DNA of 64,000 nucleotides from Bin87 sp963666415. Lineage in GTDB: Bacteria; Chloroflexota; Dehalococcoidia; Lucifugimonadales; UBA3495. The notes beneath the pieces are model-generated. The model was not told where the DNA came from. It was given only the letters and a program-made list of their open reading frames with translations, and did no database searches. This document shows, one piece after another, positions 46,400 through 56,257 of this stretch (position 1 is its first letter; every line of letters starts with the position of its first letter). The position numbers and the translations under genes are program-made. Location of the stretch: contig CAXXPD010000002.1 in assembly GCA_963666415.2 (NCBI GenBank), forward strand, positions 1,363,361-1,427,360, in the 5' to 3' direction.

Positions 46400-47080
46400 C
46401 TTCCATCCCCGGGTCCGCAGGCGCCGTGTCACCAAATGGAGACCAGCACAAAACGTGCTCGCCAATTGGTGATACTTGGTGCTGATCCCACGATAATGCT
46501 TGATGTCGACGAACAGGTTCTCGATCAAGTGCCGTCCCTGGTACGATTACCTGTCATGCGGTATTGGCTCCTTCCGGTTAGACTTCGACGGGACCGTCAC
46601 TTCGATTCCCATCTCGGCCAGCATTTCACGGACCGCGTTCGTATCGTAGGCTTTGTCGCCCGGCAACTCGTCGATTTCCGACACCGGAAGACCCTACAGG
46701 AGCTTCCCCAGGTGGTGAGCCTCGAACGCATTGCCCGGCAACAGCGAGAACCTCACCAAGCGTCCATTCTGGTCCGCCAACGCCAGCAAGTTGGTATTCA
46801 GACCGCCTTTCGTATTGCCAATTGCCTGCGCGACGCGCGACTCACCAGGATCACGCTCACCGCGGGGTGCCCCGACGGCGTGCTGGCGCACTTTCACGAA
46901 ACTGCCGTCAACCATCAGCACCTTGAGGTTCAGGTCCATCGCCAAAGACAGGAACATCAGGCGGAATACCAAGGAACTCCCCAAGGTGTGTCCGAAGTGC
47001 AAGAACCCGTACTGGAACATCCCAAAACGCGATAGGACGAAATCCGCAGCGTAAGCAGTTCCGGCAGCGTCCGAAGTCAC
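46400..47080 (-). pseudogene. IS5-family transposase remnant
   Basis: Pieces in several minus-strand frames give LKVLMVDGSFVKVRQHAVGA (first Asp), SRVAQAIGNTKGGLNTNLLA with PGNAFEAHH, then LPVSEIDELPGDKAYDTNAV (second Asp), REMLAEMGIEVTVPSKSNRK, and LIENLFVDIKHYRGISTKYH with the terminal Glu. This is the DDE order of the IS5/IS427 group. The N-terminal DNA-binding part is missing, and at least two frame changes (near 46690 and 46545) are needed. No terminal repeats were found. Confidence 0.75.
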
Positions 47081-47411
47081 CCGCCCAAGGCAATGGCAGT
47101 GACCATCCTCTTTTCAAAATCGGCACTGAACACGTACCTCTACGAAATCCACGTCGTGGGGCCAATCACGGCCGGTAAAACGGGACCACACGGACAGACC
47201 AAGAAGGTCGAGCCCGACCACGAACAGAGTTCGCTACGGGCCGTCGCCCCACACCATAGTCGACGTGCCCGTTCCTTGGCCGACCATCGGGAGATGATGG
47301 CCTGCTACTGGAATGCAGCCCTTCGCCGACGCCGGAGGTGTAAGCCACCGCCCCCACCGCCACGCAGCCAACCACCAGAGCCGAAGCCACGATAGATGCT
47401 GAGGAACAAAA

Positions 47412-47693
47412 ATGAGCCTGCCGGCGCGCCTTCCCAAAACGCCAGACCCCATCGGTCTTGCAGTAGCTCTCGCCGCACAAAAAGCAGTGGAGCCCAACAC
47501 AGTCATACTGTTCGGCTCCCGAGCCAGAGGCGACCACCGGCCAGAATCAGACGTAGACCTACTCGTAATCTGTCAAAAAGAACACGCGATGCCCGCAGCT
47601 CGTATCAAACGAGCAATCAAAGCATATTTCGCTCAACATCCGCCCGAACTCAGCGCGGCACAGACGACTCAGACCTGCAATAACCGGCGGTGA
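47412..47693 (+). CDS. MNT-like nucleotidyltransferase-domain protein, altered C-terminus
   Basis: The 93-residue product starts MSLPARLPKTPDPIGLAVAL and contains AVEPNTVILFGSRARGDHRP then ESDVDLLVICQKEH, the GSRxRG...SDxDLLV core of minimal nucleotidyltransferases. In HEPN/MNT modules the MNT protein adenylylates and silences the HEPN toxin. The usual second half is replaced by an Ala/Thr-rich tail, and no HEPN gene is adjacent, so this is probably a truncated survivor. Confidence 0.6.
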   Translation: MSLPARLPKTPDPIGLAVALAAQKAVEPNTVILFGSRARGDHRPESDVDLLVICQKEHAMPAARIKRAIKAYFAQHPPELSAAQTTQTCNNRR

Positions 47694-47713
47694 ACCGACC
47701 GTAGATCCACCCG

Positions 47714-49230
47714 ATGATTGCCAGATCACATCGGCTGGGCACTTTGGCGATCCGCACCCTGAAATTCGCCCTGCGCTACGACCCGGCCAACAGCCGGGCC
47801 ATCGGCCACTACGCCACCCAGCAGAACACCGCCTATAACGTCGACGGCGACGTGCTCAACCGGGAGCCAAGCTGGCCAAAGCGCAGCGACCGCAATCACT
47901 CCGATGCTCTCAACAAGCGGGTCACCGCCTGGCGGGAGACCCGACCGACAAAAAGCCGACGCACCCTACCACATCCACCAGGAAGGCGGCGAACAGGTTT
48001 GGGAAGCCAAGCAGCGACTTCGGGAAGCCCGCGCTGAAAGACTGGAAAGAATCGCCCACGCCATCGCCGGCGGCGATGGACCAAAAAAGCGGGACACTCG
48101 CCCTCACCGCCGTACCGTTGCCCACCGGACCCGGAAGCACAGCGCCGCCTCAGCCTGACCATCACCGACCGGCGGCTCTTCCAAGTCAGCGATGGCGGTC
48201 AAACGCTCTCCAGTCGGCAATGCGGGTTCACCGTCAGGCTACGCGGCCACCAGACTCAAAATGGCTGGACATTCGCTCCATACACCTCGTTCCAGTGAAG
48301 AGCTACGGCCCACGCACGCCACTCCAGCGCAGGCGCTACTGCCTCCACGTCCAAGTCGGCGTACCAGAACCGATGCTCCTCGAAGCACTGGACATCCAAA
48401 GCGCAGAGGACATCATCGGCGCCGACCGGGGCACCAAGAACCACCTGTCCGTCAGTTCCGGCCGCCGAGCCCACCATCAGGGCAGCGGTCGACGCCGCAA
48501 CAAAAAGCGAAAGCACCAGCGCCACATCGCGGGCAAGCCACGTGACAGCAGGCGCCGACGGCGCGCCGTCTCGAAGTCCCATGAACGAGGCCGCCGTTAC
48601 GCCCAAACCCGCGACCAAGATATTCGGAGCCAGATCAGAGCTATCCTCCTCGAAGCACAGCCCAAGATGGTCGCCATCGAAAGCCTGCACCCCATCAGCA
48701 TGATGGCCGCAGTTCGTGGCACCACTACCGCGCCTGTCCAAAACGTTGCCGCCAAGCGAAAACTCAATGAGAGCCTTGCCGAGTCGGCCATTGGCCACGT
48801 TGGTAAACTACTCCGTGAGGAAGCCGCCAAGCTCGGCATACCCACCGTCTCCGTTCCGCCGCACGGCACGTCCCAGACCTACCCGCGCTCGGGGACCGAC
48901 ACCCGAACAACCGCGAGAGCCGAGCGGTGTTCCGGTGCCGGAACTGCGGTCTCTACGCCCACGCCGGCCGGACTGTCGCCGTCATCATTCGCAGCCGGGC
49001 CTACGTCCGGCACTGCGAATGGCAGTCAGGTCATACACCGGACGTACTGACCGCACCAACCGGGTGGCGAGAGCAGTCATCCGGCTCCGAGCCACCACAA
49101 CCCCGTTTAGGCTTGGAGCTAAGCGTGTTGAAGCCGGAAGGCACCGCGACGAGTTCCCACAGGAGCAGGGTACGCGGCCCAAGGCCAGACCGCCGTATTC
49201 AAATCGGCGGCCCAAGACGCCAAAACTGAG
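47714..49230 (+). pseudogene. tnpB: TnpB (OrfB, IS200/IS605 superfamily) with several frameshifts
   Basis: Frame pieces in order are LAIRTLKFALRYDPANSRAI, DALNKRVTAWR, RQKADAPYHIHQEGGEQVWE, SLTITDRRLFQVSD, KWLDIRSIHLVPVKSYGPRT, DIIGADRGTKNHLSVSSGRR (first RuvC Asp), PKMVAIESLHPISMM (Glu), and VFRCRNCGLYAHAGRTVAVI. Changes of frame fall near 47935, 48145, 48255 and 48893. The zinc-finger CPxCG is mutated to YPRSG, and the last catalytic Asp region reads AHAGRT instead of a DxN-type motif. Active TnpB is an RNA-guided nuclease; this copy must be dead. A tail to about 49230 (GWREQSSGSEPPQPRLGLEL) belongs to the same family. Confidence 0.8.
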
Positions 49231-49260
49231 GCGGATTCAGGACGAACCCCCCATTTCCGG

Positions 49261-49588
49261 GTGCGTGCTCAATTTGTCCACACGCTCTGGTACGACGGCC
49301 CAATCGCCCTCACCGGCGTGCAAACACTGCAGGGAAATAACCGGCTCAGCCGGCTGAAACGCACTGGCTTCGACATCACGACCGCCGTCGCGTTTGCGCT
49401 CTACGTGGCCACCTCTGGGTCGCGCTCACCGCCCAGCCGGGCATCATCTTCAACCCAACATGGCTGCCCGCCCCAGCGCTGCTCGGCACCCGGTTCATCC
49501 CGCCCATCATGGTGTACGCCAGCCGGCTCAGGGCCAAAAGAATCTCACGTCGGGAAGCCGCACCACAGCACGAAGCCGGCTCAACGTA
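49261..49588 (+). pseudogene. Small membrane protein remnant, copy 1
   Basis: The sequence encodes RTGFDITTAVAFALYVAT and, after a one-base shift near 49410, LWVALTAQPGIIFNPTWLPA, ALLGTRFIPPIMVYASRLRA and KRISRREAAPQHEAGST before TAG. There are two hydrophobic segments. A second, more decayed copy (TGFDMMIAL..., FRARLTAQPHH) lies at 51050-51240, each time upstream of an AlkB-like gene. Confidence 0.45.
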
Positions 49589-49821
49589 GACGAAGCCACG
49601 CCGAAAAATTAACTCCCGGCGCGAGACGATCAGCAGTCAAAACTCCGCACCGTCCGGCGCCATACAGCAGACCTTCACGGCCGTCAACATCAGCCGAACA
49701 CGACCCAAAAGTCGGCCGACGCGGCTCCACCTTGAACGATTCCTGAAGCATTTCACGGGCTGATCTTCAGCCGGTTCGTCTGCTGAATAGCTTGACGGTG
49801 CTGAAAAAAGGAGAGCATCCC

Positions 49822-50343
49822 TTGACCAAAACTCAACCGGAAACCGCCAGCAACCGGCTCATCAATCCCGCCGAAGGCCTGGCCTATCTCCCCAGCCTGC
49901 TGTCCATAAATCAGCAGCGCCTCGCCGTCGAGAACGTGGACGAAAGCGTCGACCAATGGCGCCACGACCTCAGCCGACGCACCCAGCACTACGGCTGGCG
50001 CCAAGACGATCACGCCCGACACGTGGCTGGGCCAACTCCCGGACTGGCTCCGGAGAATCGCCCAGCCAATCTTTGAAAACGCCGTCCATCCAACGTTCGG
50101 ACGACCGCTCTTCGACCGCGTGCCCGAGCATTGCATAGTCAACGAATAGGTCGGCGCCCAGGGCATCGCCGAGCACACCGACCACCCTGGTTTCGGCCCC
50201 GCAATTGCGACCGTCAGCCTGATAAACGAGTGGCCGACGCACCTTGCCCCCGCCTACCGGCGGCCCAACGAGCCCGTTCTGCTTGAGACCGGTTCCTGCC
50301 TCACGATGACGGGCCACAGTCGGCACGTCTGGACACATCAGAG
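49822..50343 (+). pseudogene. AlkB-like dioxygenase, broken copy
   Basis: This is a paralogue of the intact gene at 51656 with the same TTG start and aaaggagagcatccc leader. After HYGWR a 14-nt deletion (near 50000) shifts the frame, and the Tyr codon before VGxxGIAEHTDH is TAG (50147-50149). The iron-binding HTDH and WTH are still recognisable (GIAEHTDHPGFGPAIATVSL). At 50344 the gene is cut off by the dispersed 365-bp repeat. Confidence 0.85.
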
Positions 50344-50724
50344 TCTGACGCCCACGTCGTGCTCCAATCGCTGGCCCCGAAGATCGGGGCCTATTTCCAG
50401 CCCTGCCGCCGTGCTCTCTGGACACTACCGCCGGCGACCTGCCGTTCGGCAACTCCGTAATTCGGTAATGCCGTGATTGGGCAACCCTGTAATCGGGCAA
50501 CCCGCAGATTGTCACCGTACGGGCGCACCGCCCTATGCAAGGCGCGTGCGACGGACTGCGGCCTTTTCCGGACCGGCCCCGCGTCAGATCGCGGGGCGCT
50601 GAATGTTGGAAGAAGAGCCCCTTGGATCCGAATGCCGATGTCCTTTCACGGCTTCTGGACCGGGAGCGGTGCGGCGTCGAACACTGGCCAGAACTGTTGC
50701 CGTATGGCGACGCCGCCCTCCGAC
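50344..50724 (+). repeat. Dispersed 365-bp repeat, copy 2
   Basis: It is nearly identical to 43132-43496 but longer by one extra 16-bp-type unit in its iteron-like array (50441-50504) with slight remodelling. It replaces the 3' end of the broken AlkB gene, which suggests that it arrived by recombination. Confidence 0.9.
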
Positions 50725-50960
50725 GAAGGTGGCAGAGCTGACTGAAACCATAGCCGAGATGGGCAAGGTGCTGGACAGAAGGCTAACCGCCGTAGCAGAG
50801 CAACTGGACGACATTTCCGCCCAGCAGACCCAAATACAGGGCCAGTTCGACAACCTGACCGGCTGAGCCATTGCCAACTGTGTCACCCCGAGGAAACTCC
50901 GGGCGGCGCCCCGTGTGAGCATTGGCCCGATTGCGCAATCCGCAGATCGCTGGATCGCTG

Positions 50961-51011
50961 GATTGCCAGGTTGTCGAATTGGTGGATTGTCGGGTTCTGA
51001 GATTGTTGGAG
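50961..51011 (+). repeat. Second 16-bp-spaced repeat array
   Basis: Plus-strand units begin ttgccagg, ttgtcgaattggtgga, ttgtcgggttctgaga, ttgttggagtaggcgc with 16-bp spacing after the first. They resemble the ttrcc units at 42332, 43229 and 50441, but in the opposite orientation and weaker. Confidence 0.4.
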
Positions 51012-51049
51012 TAGGCGCGCAAAACCGGCCGGTAAACGAGTGCCGCAAA

Positions 51050-51636
51050 GGACTGCGACGCACCGGCTTCGACATGATGATCGCCCTCCGGGTTTGCCCT
51101 CTACCTGGCCACCTTCCGGGCCAGGCTAACCGCCCAGCCGCATCATCTTTAACCAGGAATGGCTGCTCGCCCAGCCTCTGCTGGGGGCTCCTTCATCCCG
51201 CCACTCGCCGTTCACGCCAGCCTGATCAGGCCAGACGAAACGCCCAGCGAAAGCTGGACCAGCATCCCGACAACAGCGCACGACTGGCCAAGCCAGTGCA
51301 GGACATCCTGCCGGGACATCCTGCCGGGAACGAAACACAAAATAAAATAGCCGTCGGCTGGATGGCAACTATCGCCAGGCCCGCCACCCCGGCCTGATCG
51401 TCAGGCTCTGGGCCACCGAACCGCCCGGAAACCTCCAGTACGCCATCGCCTCCGCAATGACGAACGCCGTCGTGGCTGTAACGCTCAGCCGATGGGCGAC
51501 CTCAAAGGTCGACCGCCGCTACCTGCTCCACCTCGACGCATGCCCCGACCTACACCTCTACTCCGATTCCATCACCGACACCATCACCGACACCATCACC
51601 GACACCATCACCGACACCATCACCGAACTACGGTGA
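51050..51636 (+). pseudogene. Decayed small genes with a 12-bp coding repeat
   Basis: The first part matches the small membrane-protein remnant at 49261. The second reads HPGLIVRLWATEPPGNLQYA, SAMTNAVVAVTLSRWATSKV and RRYLLHLDACPDLHLYSDS, then five tandem units of atcaccgacacc (the last partial) giving ITDT repeats and ends ELR, TGA at about 51634. No start codon is evident. I do not recognise a family. Confidence 0.4.
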
Positions 51637-51655
51637 ACAAAAAGGAGAGCATCCC

Positions 51656-52279
51656 TTGACCAAAACTCAACTGGCGACCGACGGCAACCGGCTCAGCAAT
51701 CCCGCCGCCGGCCTGGTCTACCTCCCCAGCCTGCTGTCTCCAGAACGGGAGCGCCTCGCCGTCGAGAACGTGGACGCCAGCGTCGACCAATGGCGCCACG
51801 ACCTCAGCCGACGTACCCAGCACTACGGCTGGCGCTACGACTACCGCGCCAAGGCGATCACGCCGGACCTGTGGCTCGGCCAACTCCCGGACTGGCTGCA
51901 GGAAATCGCCCAGTCAATCTTTGAAAACGCCGTGCATCCAACGTCCGGACTACCGCGCTTCGACCACATGCCCGAGCAGTGCAGCGTCAATGAATACGTC
52001 GGTTCACCAGGCATCGCCGAGCACACCGACCACCCCGGTTTCGGCCCCGCAATCGCGACCGTCAGCCTGCTGGCCGAGTGGCCGATGCACCTCGCCCCCG
52101 CCTACCGACGGCCCAACCTGCCCGTCGCTCTCGAGACTGGCTCCTGCCTCACGATGACGGGCCCCAGCCGACAGGTCTGGACACATCAGATCAAACGCGA
52201 CCAAGCCCGCCCACGCAACGAACGCCGGCTTTCGCTTACGTTCCGCAGCGTCCTCAACCAGGACGGCGTCAACGACTGA
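51656..52279 (+). CDS. AlkB-like 2-oxoglutarate/Fe(II)-dependent dioxygenase
   Basis: Translation starts at TTG 51656, set by aaaggag 9 nt upstream. The 207-residue protein has QHYGWRYDYRAKAITPDLWL, then CSVNEYVGSPGIAEHTDHPG with iron ligands H123 and D125, SLLAEWPMHLAPA, TGSCLTMTGPSRQVWTHQIK with the third ligand H177, and RRLSLTFRSV with the 2-oxoglutarate-binding Arg residues (190-197). The order matches AlkB/ALKBH8-type enzymes, which demethylate alkylated nucleic acid. The NxYxxxxGIxxHxD spacing is typical. AlkB genes on phages and plasmids are common. The frame is intact, unlike its paralogue 1.8 kb upstream. Confidence 0.85.
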   Translation: MTKTQLATDGNRLSNPAAGLVYLPSLLSPERERLAVENVDASVDQWRHDLSRRTQHYGWRYDYRAKAITPDLWLGQLPDWLQEIAQSIFENAVHPTSGLPRFDHMPEQCSVNEYVGSPGIAEHTDHPGFGPAIATVSLLAEWPMHLAPAYRRPNLPVALETGSCLTMTGPSRQVWTHQIKRDQARPRNERRLSLTFRSVLNQDGVND

Positions 52280-52781
52280 CCAACGCCGCAAACCCGCCCA
52301 CCGACGAGAGAGGAATCAAAAAAGCCAGGGGTCGAAATACCGGAGGAATCCATCACCAACGCCGACTTCGTGTCCGTCGCGCACTCGGCTGACCAGCTGG
52401 ACGCACGCGCCCTCGACGTGCCGTGCACCCGGCCTCAAGGCTGGTACACGGCGACGAATGCGGAGCCGAAACCGGCGAACGATGCCGAGCCCTAGCCGGC
52501 GGAAGACTACTGGGCGTCACAGCAGGGCCAGACGGCAAGCAGCGCCTAAAAATGTCACCGCGTGCGGCGCCGATTCGACTTACCGACCAACGTTGCGTGA
52601 CGCGAACGCTCACCCTAACTCCCGTCCTGAACCGGAGCTAGACCAGCTGGGAACAATCGTCAACCAACGAGTCAAAAATCGAAAGCAAACCCATGGTCAT
52701 CGCCAACGGCGAACACCATAACTTCGGCCCCCAAATTCCCACAACCTGAAACCAAACCAAACCAAGGGAGAAAGCCAAGCG
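52280..52781. other. Region without a supported gene
   Basis: Several short frames overlap here, but none has a ribosome site with a coherent product. It may hold remnants of one small gene (after ggaggaatcc at about 52341). Confidence 0.35.
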
Positions 52782-53267
52782 ATGAACGCAATTACAGCAG
52801 TAACCGAAGCAGCACACTTGGACTGGCACGCCGTCGGCAGGCCGCGGAATGTCAAGCAAACCTACAGCCGCAGCGACTGACACTTCCTGGTCATCATCAC
52901 CGACGAAGCAGGCCCCTGGGGAACGTCAGTATTCTGGGTCAACCGCGACGGTGACGATCCCAACACCGACGGGGTGAACTTCGAGGTGAACTTCAAGGAA
53001 CCAATCTACGATTGCACCCTCGAGCAGACGCTGGGGTGCACGCTGCACCCCAACCACAAAGAAGACGACAACGCCGCCGAAAACGGACCAGACGCCAAGT
53101 CGAACCTTCAACTTCTGGACCAAGCGATGCAGGAGGTTTCCAACGCAATCGTAGACATCGGCAGCTACGATGACGAGAGCGAAACGCTCATCTACCACAC
53201 CGAGAAGCTGGAAGAGGCCGAGCCGGCCAGCACCCAGGTCAGGAACAACCTGTACGCCCACGCCTGA
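52782..53267 (+). pseudogene. Hypothetical acidic protein with in-frame TGA
   Basis: ATG 52782 follows agggaga. The frame reads MNAITAVTEAAHLDWHAVGR and TYSRSD, meets TGA at 52878-52880, and continues in the same frame as HFLVIITDEAGPWGTSVFWV, EVNFKEPIYDCTLEQTLGCT and STQVRNNLYAHA to TGA 53265. The reading across the stop looks like one protein of 161 residues. Recoding is unlikely, because the gene also ends in TGA. Confidence 0.55.
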
Positions 53268-53614
53268 GCCGCCGAACGCCCAAACGTACGGCACCTGAAC
53301 CGACCCACTTCGGACGAACAGGACGACTAAACGGGCGCGCAATCAGGTGCGTCCAACCAGACGCTGACCGAAGCCAAGCCGCCCTCAGCGCGATGTCACT
53401 GCTCGGCCAAGACGACGTCGACCAACAGAGCACAGCCGCCCTGACTTCACGATAACGCCGACCGAAATCAACCAATGTCCAGGCCAACGAATGCGACGGC
53501 ATCACGCGCCGGTATGCAACGACGAATTGTGCGCCGGCTGCCAAGTGTTCTACGTCTACAACGTCGACGAAGCGGCCACCACCGGCGCGACCTGCACCGG
53601 TCCGGAATTTCACA

Positions 53615-54058
53615 ATGAGAAACATCATCCAGGACCTGCCCGGCCTCGAAGTAGAAGCCGGTCACGGCCTCATCACCAGCGAACTCACCAAGCTGGGCGC
53701 CGACGCCATCGCGACCGACCGACACTTTCCGGATGAAAGCCGGTACGGGTTCCGGAACCCGCTCTGCGTCATCACCAAACTGGACGCCGTCTCCGCCGTC
53801 ACACAGCTGCCCAGGCCCGGCCTGATCTGGTCCTGGCCTGAGCTGGAACACTACATCGCCGAAGTCCTCGACGCCTTCCAGGGCGACCACTTCAGCTACG
53901 TCGGCGAGGCCGACCACGGCGGCACGGGCTACACCCGAGTTCCACGACATCCCGGACAACAAATTCCGCATCGTGGACTCCATCTGCATACCTCAATCCC
54001 CCAACCACCACGACCGCGTCCACCACTTTACGCGTAAGCCCTGAAACCCCGCGCACCG
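53615..54058 (+). pseudogene. Hypothetical protein with 3' frameshift
   Basis: The frame MRNIIQDLPGLEVEAGHGLI, ...TDRHFPDESRYGFRNPLCVI and PELEHYIAEVLDAFQGDHFS is open to 54037, but the better ending is one frame over after TGYT (near 53930): EFHDIPDNKFRIVDSICIPQ and HHDRVHHFTRKP, ending near 54042. I recognise no family. Confidence 0.45.
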
Positions 54059-54069
54059 AGAGAACAAAA

Positions 54070-54204
54070 ATGGAAACCGCCTGCCGCACGGCGGCCAAAA
54101 TCCGCCGCTACTCCGAGGTGGTGAAACGCCGCCACCTGCTCGCCCTACAGAGGTCCTCCGCCCACAACACCGGCATCTTCACTCAGGCTGAACCAGCACG
54201 CTGA
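54070..54204 (+). CDS. Small hypothetical protein, 44 aa
   Basis: ATG 54070 (METACRTAAKIRRYSEVVKR, ending IFTQAEPAR) is a short basic frame without a clear ribosome site. Support is weak, but the composition is protein-like. Confidence 0.25.
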   Translation: METACRTAAKIRRYSEVVKRRHLLALQRSSAHNTGIFTQAEPAR

Positions 54205-54431
54205 AACTGGAACCAGCCACCGAAAGATTCAGACCATGGGCCGGGGAACTCCAGGATATTCGACGGCACATCTTCGACCACTCGGCCAAAAACCGACCAG
54301 CGCTTTGCCAGCGAGCAGCTGTGCTGCGACGCATGCTCGCATCACAATCCAGGCCAGATCTGTAGACCGACACTCTGCCGTCGAGGAACCTCAACCACAG
54401 CAATGTCTCCACCGTCTGGAGAAGAACCAAA

Positions 54432-55251
54432 ATGGCCGACGTCAGAATGTCGTACGCCCTCGACGAAGACCAACGGCTGGTTCACGTCAACGACGTCCAG
54501 CGCGGCGCTGCCGCCGGCTGATCATGCCCCGCCGGCGGCCAACCCGTCTGGGCCAAGCCGGGCGACGAACTCTCCCGGCACTTCGCCCACGCTGTCGCCA
54601 CCGTAGCCCCCGGCGCCACCGAATCGGCCCTCCACATGGCGGCGCAAACGATGGTCGCACAGAGCGTCAACCAAACCCGGCACGGCAACGGCGCCTACCC
54701 AATATGGCTACGCGGTGAATGCGGATACTCGGCAGGCACGATGCCCATCCAAGGTCAACACCTCGTCGCCAAAACCGAACGGCAATCGACGAGCAACACG
54801 CGCCGCGGCGTCGTGATCCAGCAACCGGATGGAACCTCTCTATACGTCATGGAAATACTGGTCACCCACGCCGTCGAACCCGACGCCTGGCGGTCCCACA
54901 ACACGGCGAACATCCCAGCCGGCGAGGCAATGGCCGGCTGGGGAAATGCTGCCCACAATGCGGCACGGCGTAGTCGCCAAAACGTCCAACCTCGACCCCA
55001 CACCAACCTGCCGTGCCGGCACGGAACGCGAAAAGAATCAGCTCATAGATGAGCTGTCCCTCAAGGACCAACAGCTCCAGCAGGTGGACACAATTATCGC
55101 CGAACTTCACGGCGAAATCGTCCAGTCAAAACGAAACGCCACCCGCCGGCACGTCCAGCGAAACGAGGCGCAATCCGCGTTACAAAAATCGGTCATGGAC
55201 AACCAGACCATGCGCCAGGCAATCACCAAAGTAAAGCAAAGCAAGAACTGA
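54432..55251 (+). pseudogene. CoiA-like competence-type protein remnant
   Basis: From ATG 54432 the frame MADVRMSYALDEDQRLVHVN, then DVQRGAAAG, TGA (54519-54521), SCPAGGQPVWAKPGDELSRH and FAHAVATVAPGATESALHMA matches the zinc-binding start of CoiA-like proteins (usually CxCPxCGxPLxAKxG...HFAH). Only one Cys of that site survives. The middle has VVIQQPDGTSLYVMEILVTH. Near 54960 the frame shifts, and the sequence ends as a coiled coil (EREKNQLIDELSLKDQQLQQ, KSVMDNQTMRQAITKVKQSK). CoiA helps integrate incoming DNA. This copy is inactive. Confidence 0.55.
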
Positions 55252-56257
55252 AGAATATCCGACAACAAATCGCCGACGAAAAATCGTCAGCCCAACCCTG
55301 CAACTGCACTACGACCAGCTGCTGAACAACATCGTCCACGAACAGGTTGGCGTCAACCGACACAGGCTGCTCAGCACCGCCAACGATGTCTCACGCTACT
55401 GCGACTCCAACCCGCCGGCACACCACAACCGGACCGCAGACCGGTCGCGATTCGGGTCCAGCAAGCACCTGCTTGAACACCAAGCCGACGACAACTCCAA
55501 GCCAACCTGCTGCCATCGAATCACAGCCCATTTCTGCGCCAGAAACTGTGGATGAATTCGTCCAGACACCGACTGAAACACCGACTGAAACACGGACTGA
55601 AACCACAACCACAACCGCCACGTCCAACCCAAATGTCGGAACCCGTGATTGACTCCAGTCAAAACACCACCACGGCCATTTTCCCATCCGATCAGCCCAG
55701 ACCCACACTGGCGACAACACCGCAAATTCACGATGAACCGAAGTGCAACGCATCACACTTACCCATTCTTGATTTCTACCTCATCCCCCCCACTGCCAGC
55801 AGTACCACCTAGTTGACCACATATTCACGAACCCAGGTGCACTTTTCGCCGCACGCCGTACCTTTATGCACGAACCACCATAAAGTGGCCATTCTTGGCC
55901 GCTTTATAACAATACAGGTGCATCTTTCTCCGCACGTCAGAAGACCTACATGGAAAACGGCCAGAAAATTAGGGTGAAAACGAAAGTACAGTTTTACCAG
56001 CACGAATTGGCGGGATTTACGTTTGAATGAAGTACCAGTACGCCCACCGTCGGGTGGGCCACAGGTTGCACGGAGTATTGGGTGACGTTTGATGGTTGGA
56101 TAGTAGGGGAACGGGTGGAGTCAAGGGTGAATTTATCCGGGGTCCGAGTGAAATATGCCGTCGTCCAACGACCGCCAAACAGCCGTCCGTAGACCGGCAC
56201 ACATGCCGCAAGCAAAACCCAAAATTGCAAAATGTATCGCAGAAGGAAAGGAAAGAA
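55252..56257. other. Region without a supported gene
   Basis: Fragments only. A 12-bp repeat (gaaacaccgact-type) lies at 55565-55605. Two related motifs, caggtgcacttttcgccgca (about 55840) and caggtgcatctttctccgca (about 55916), resemble the core of the 45-bp tandem repeat at 57787. Confidence 0.4.
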
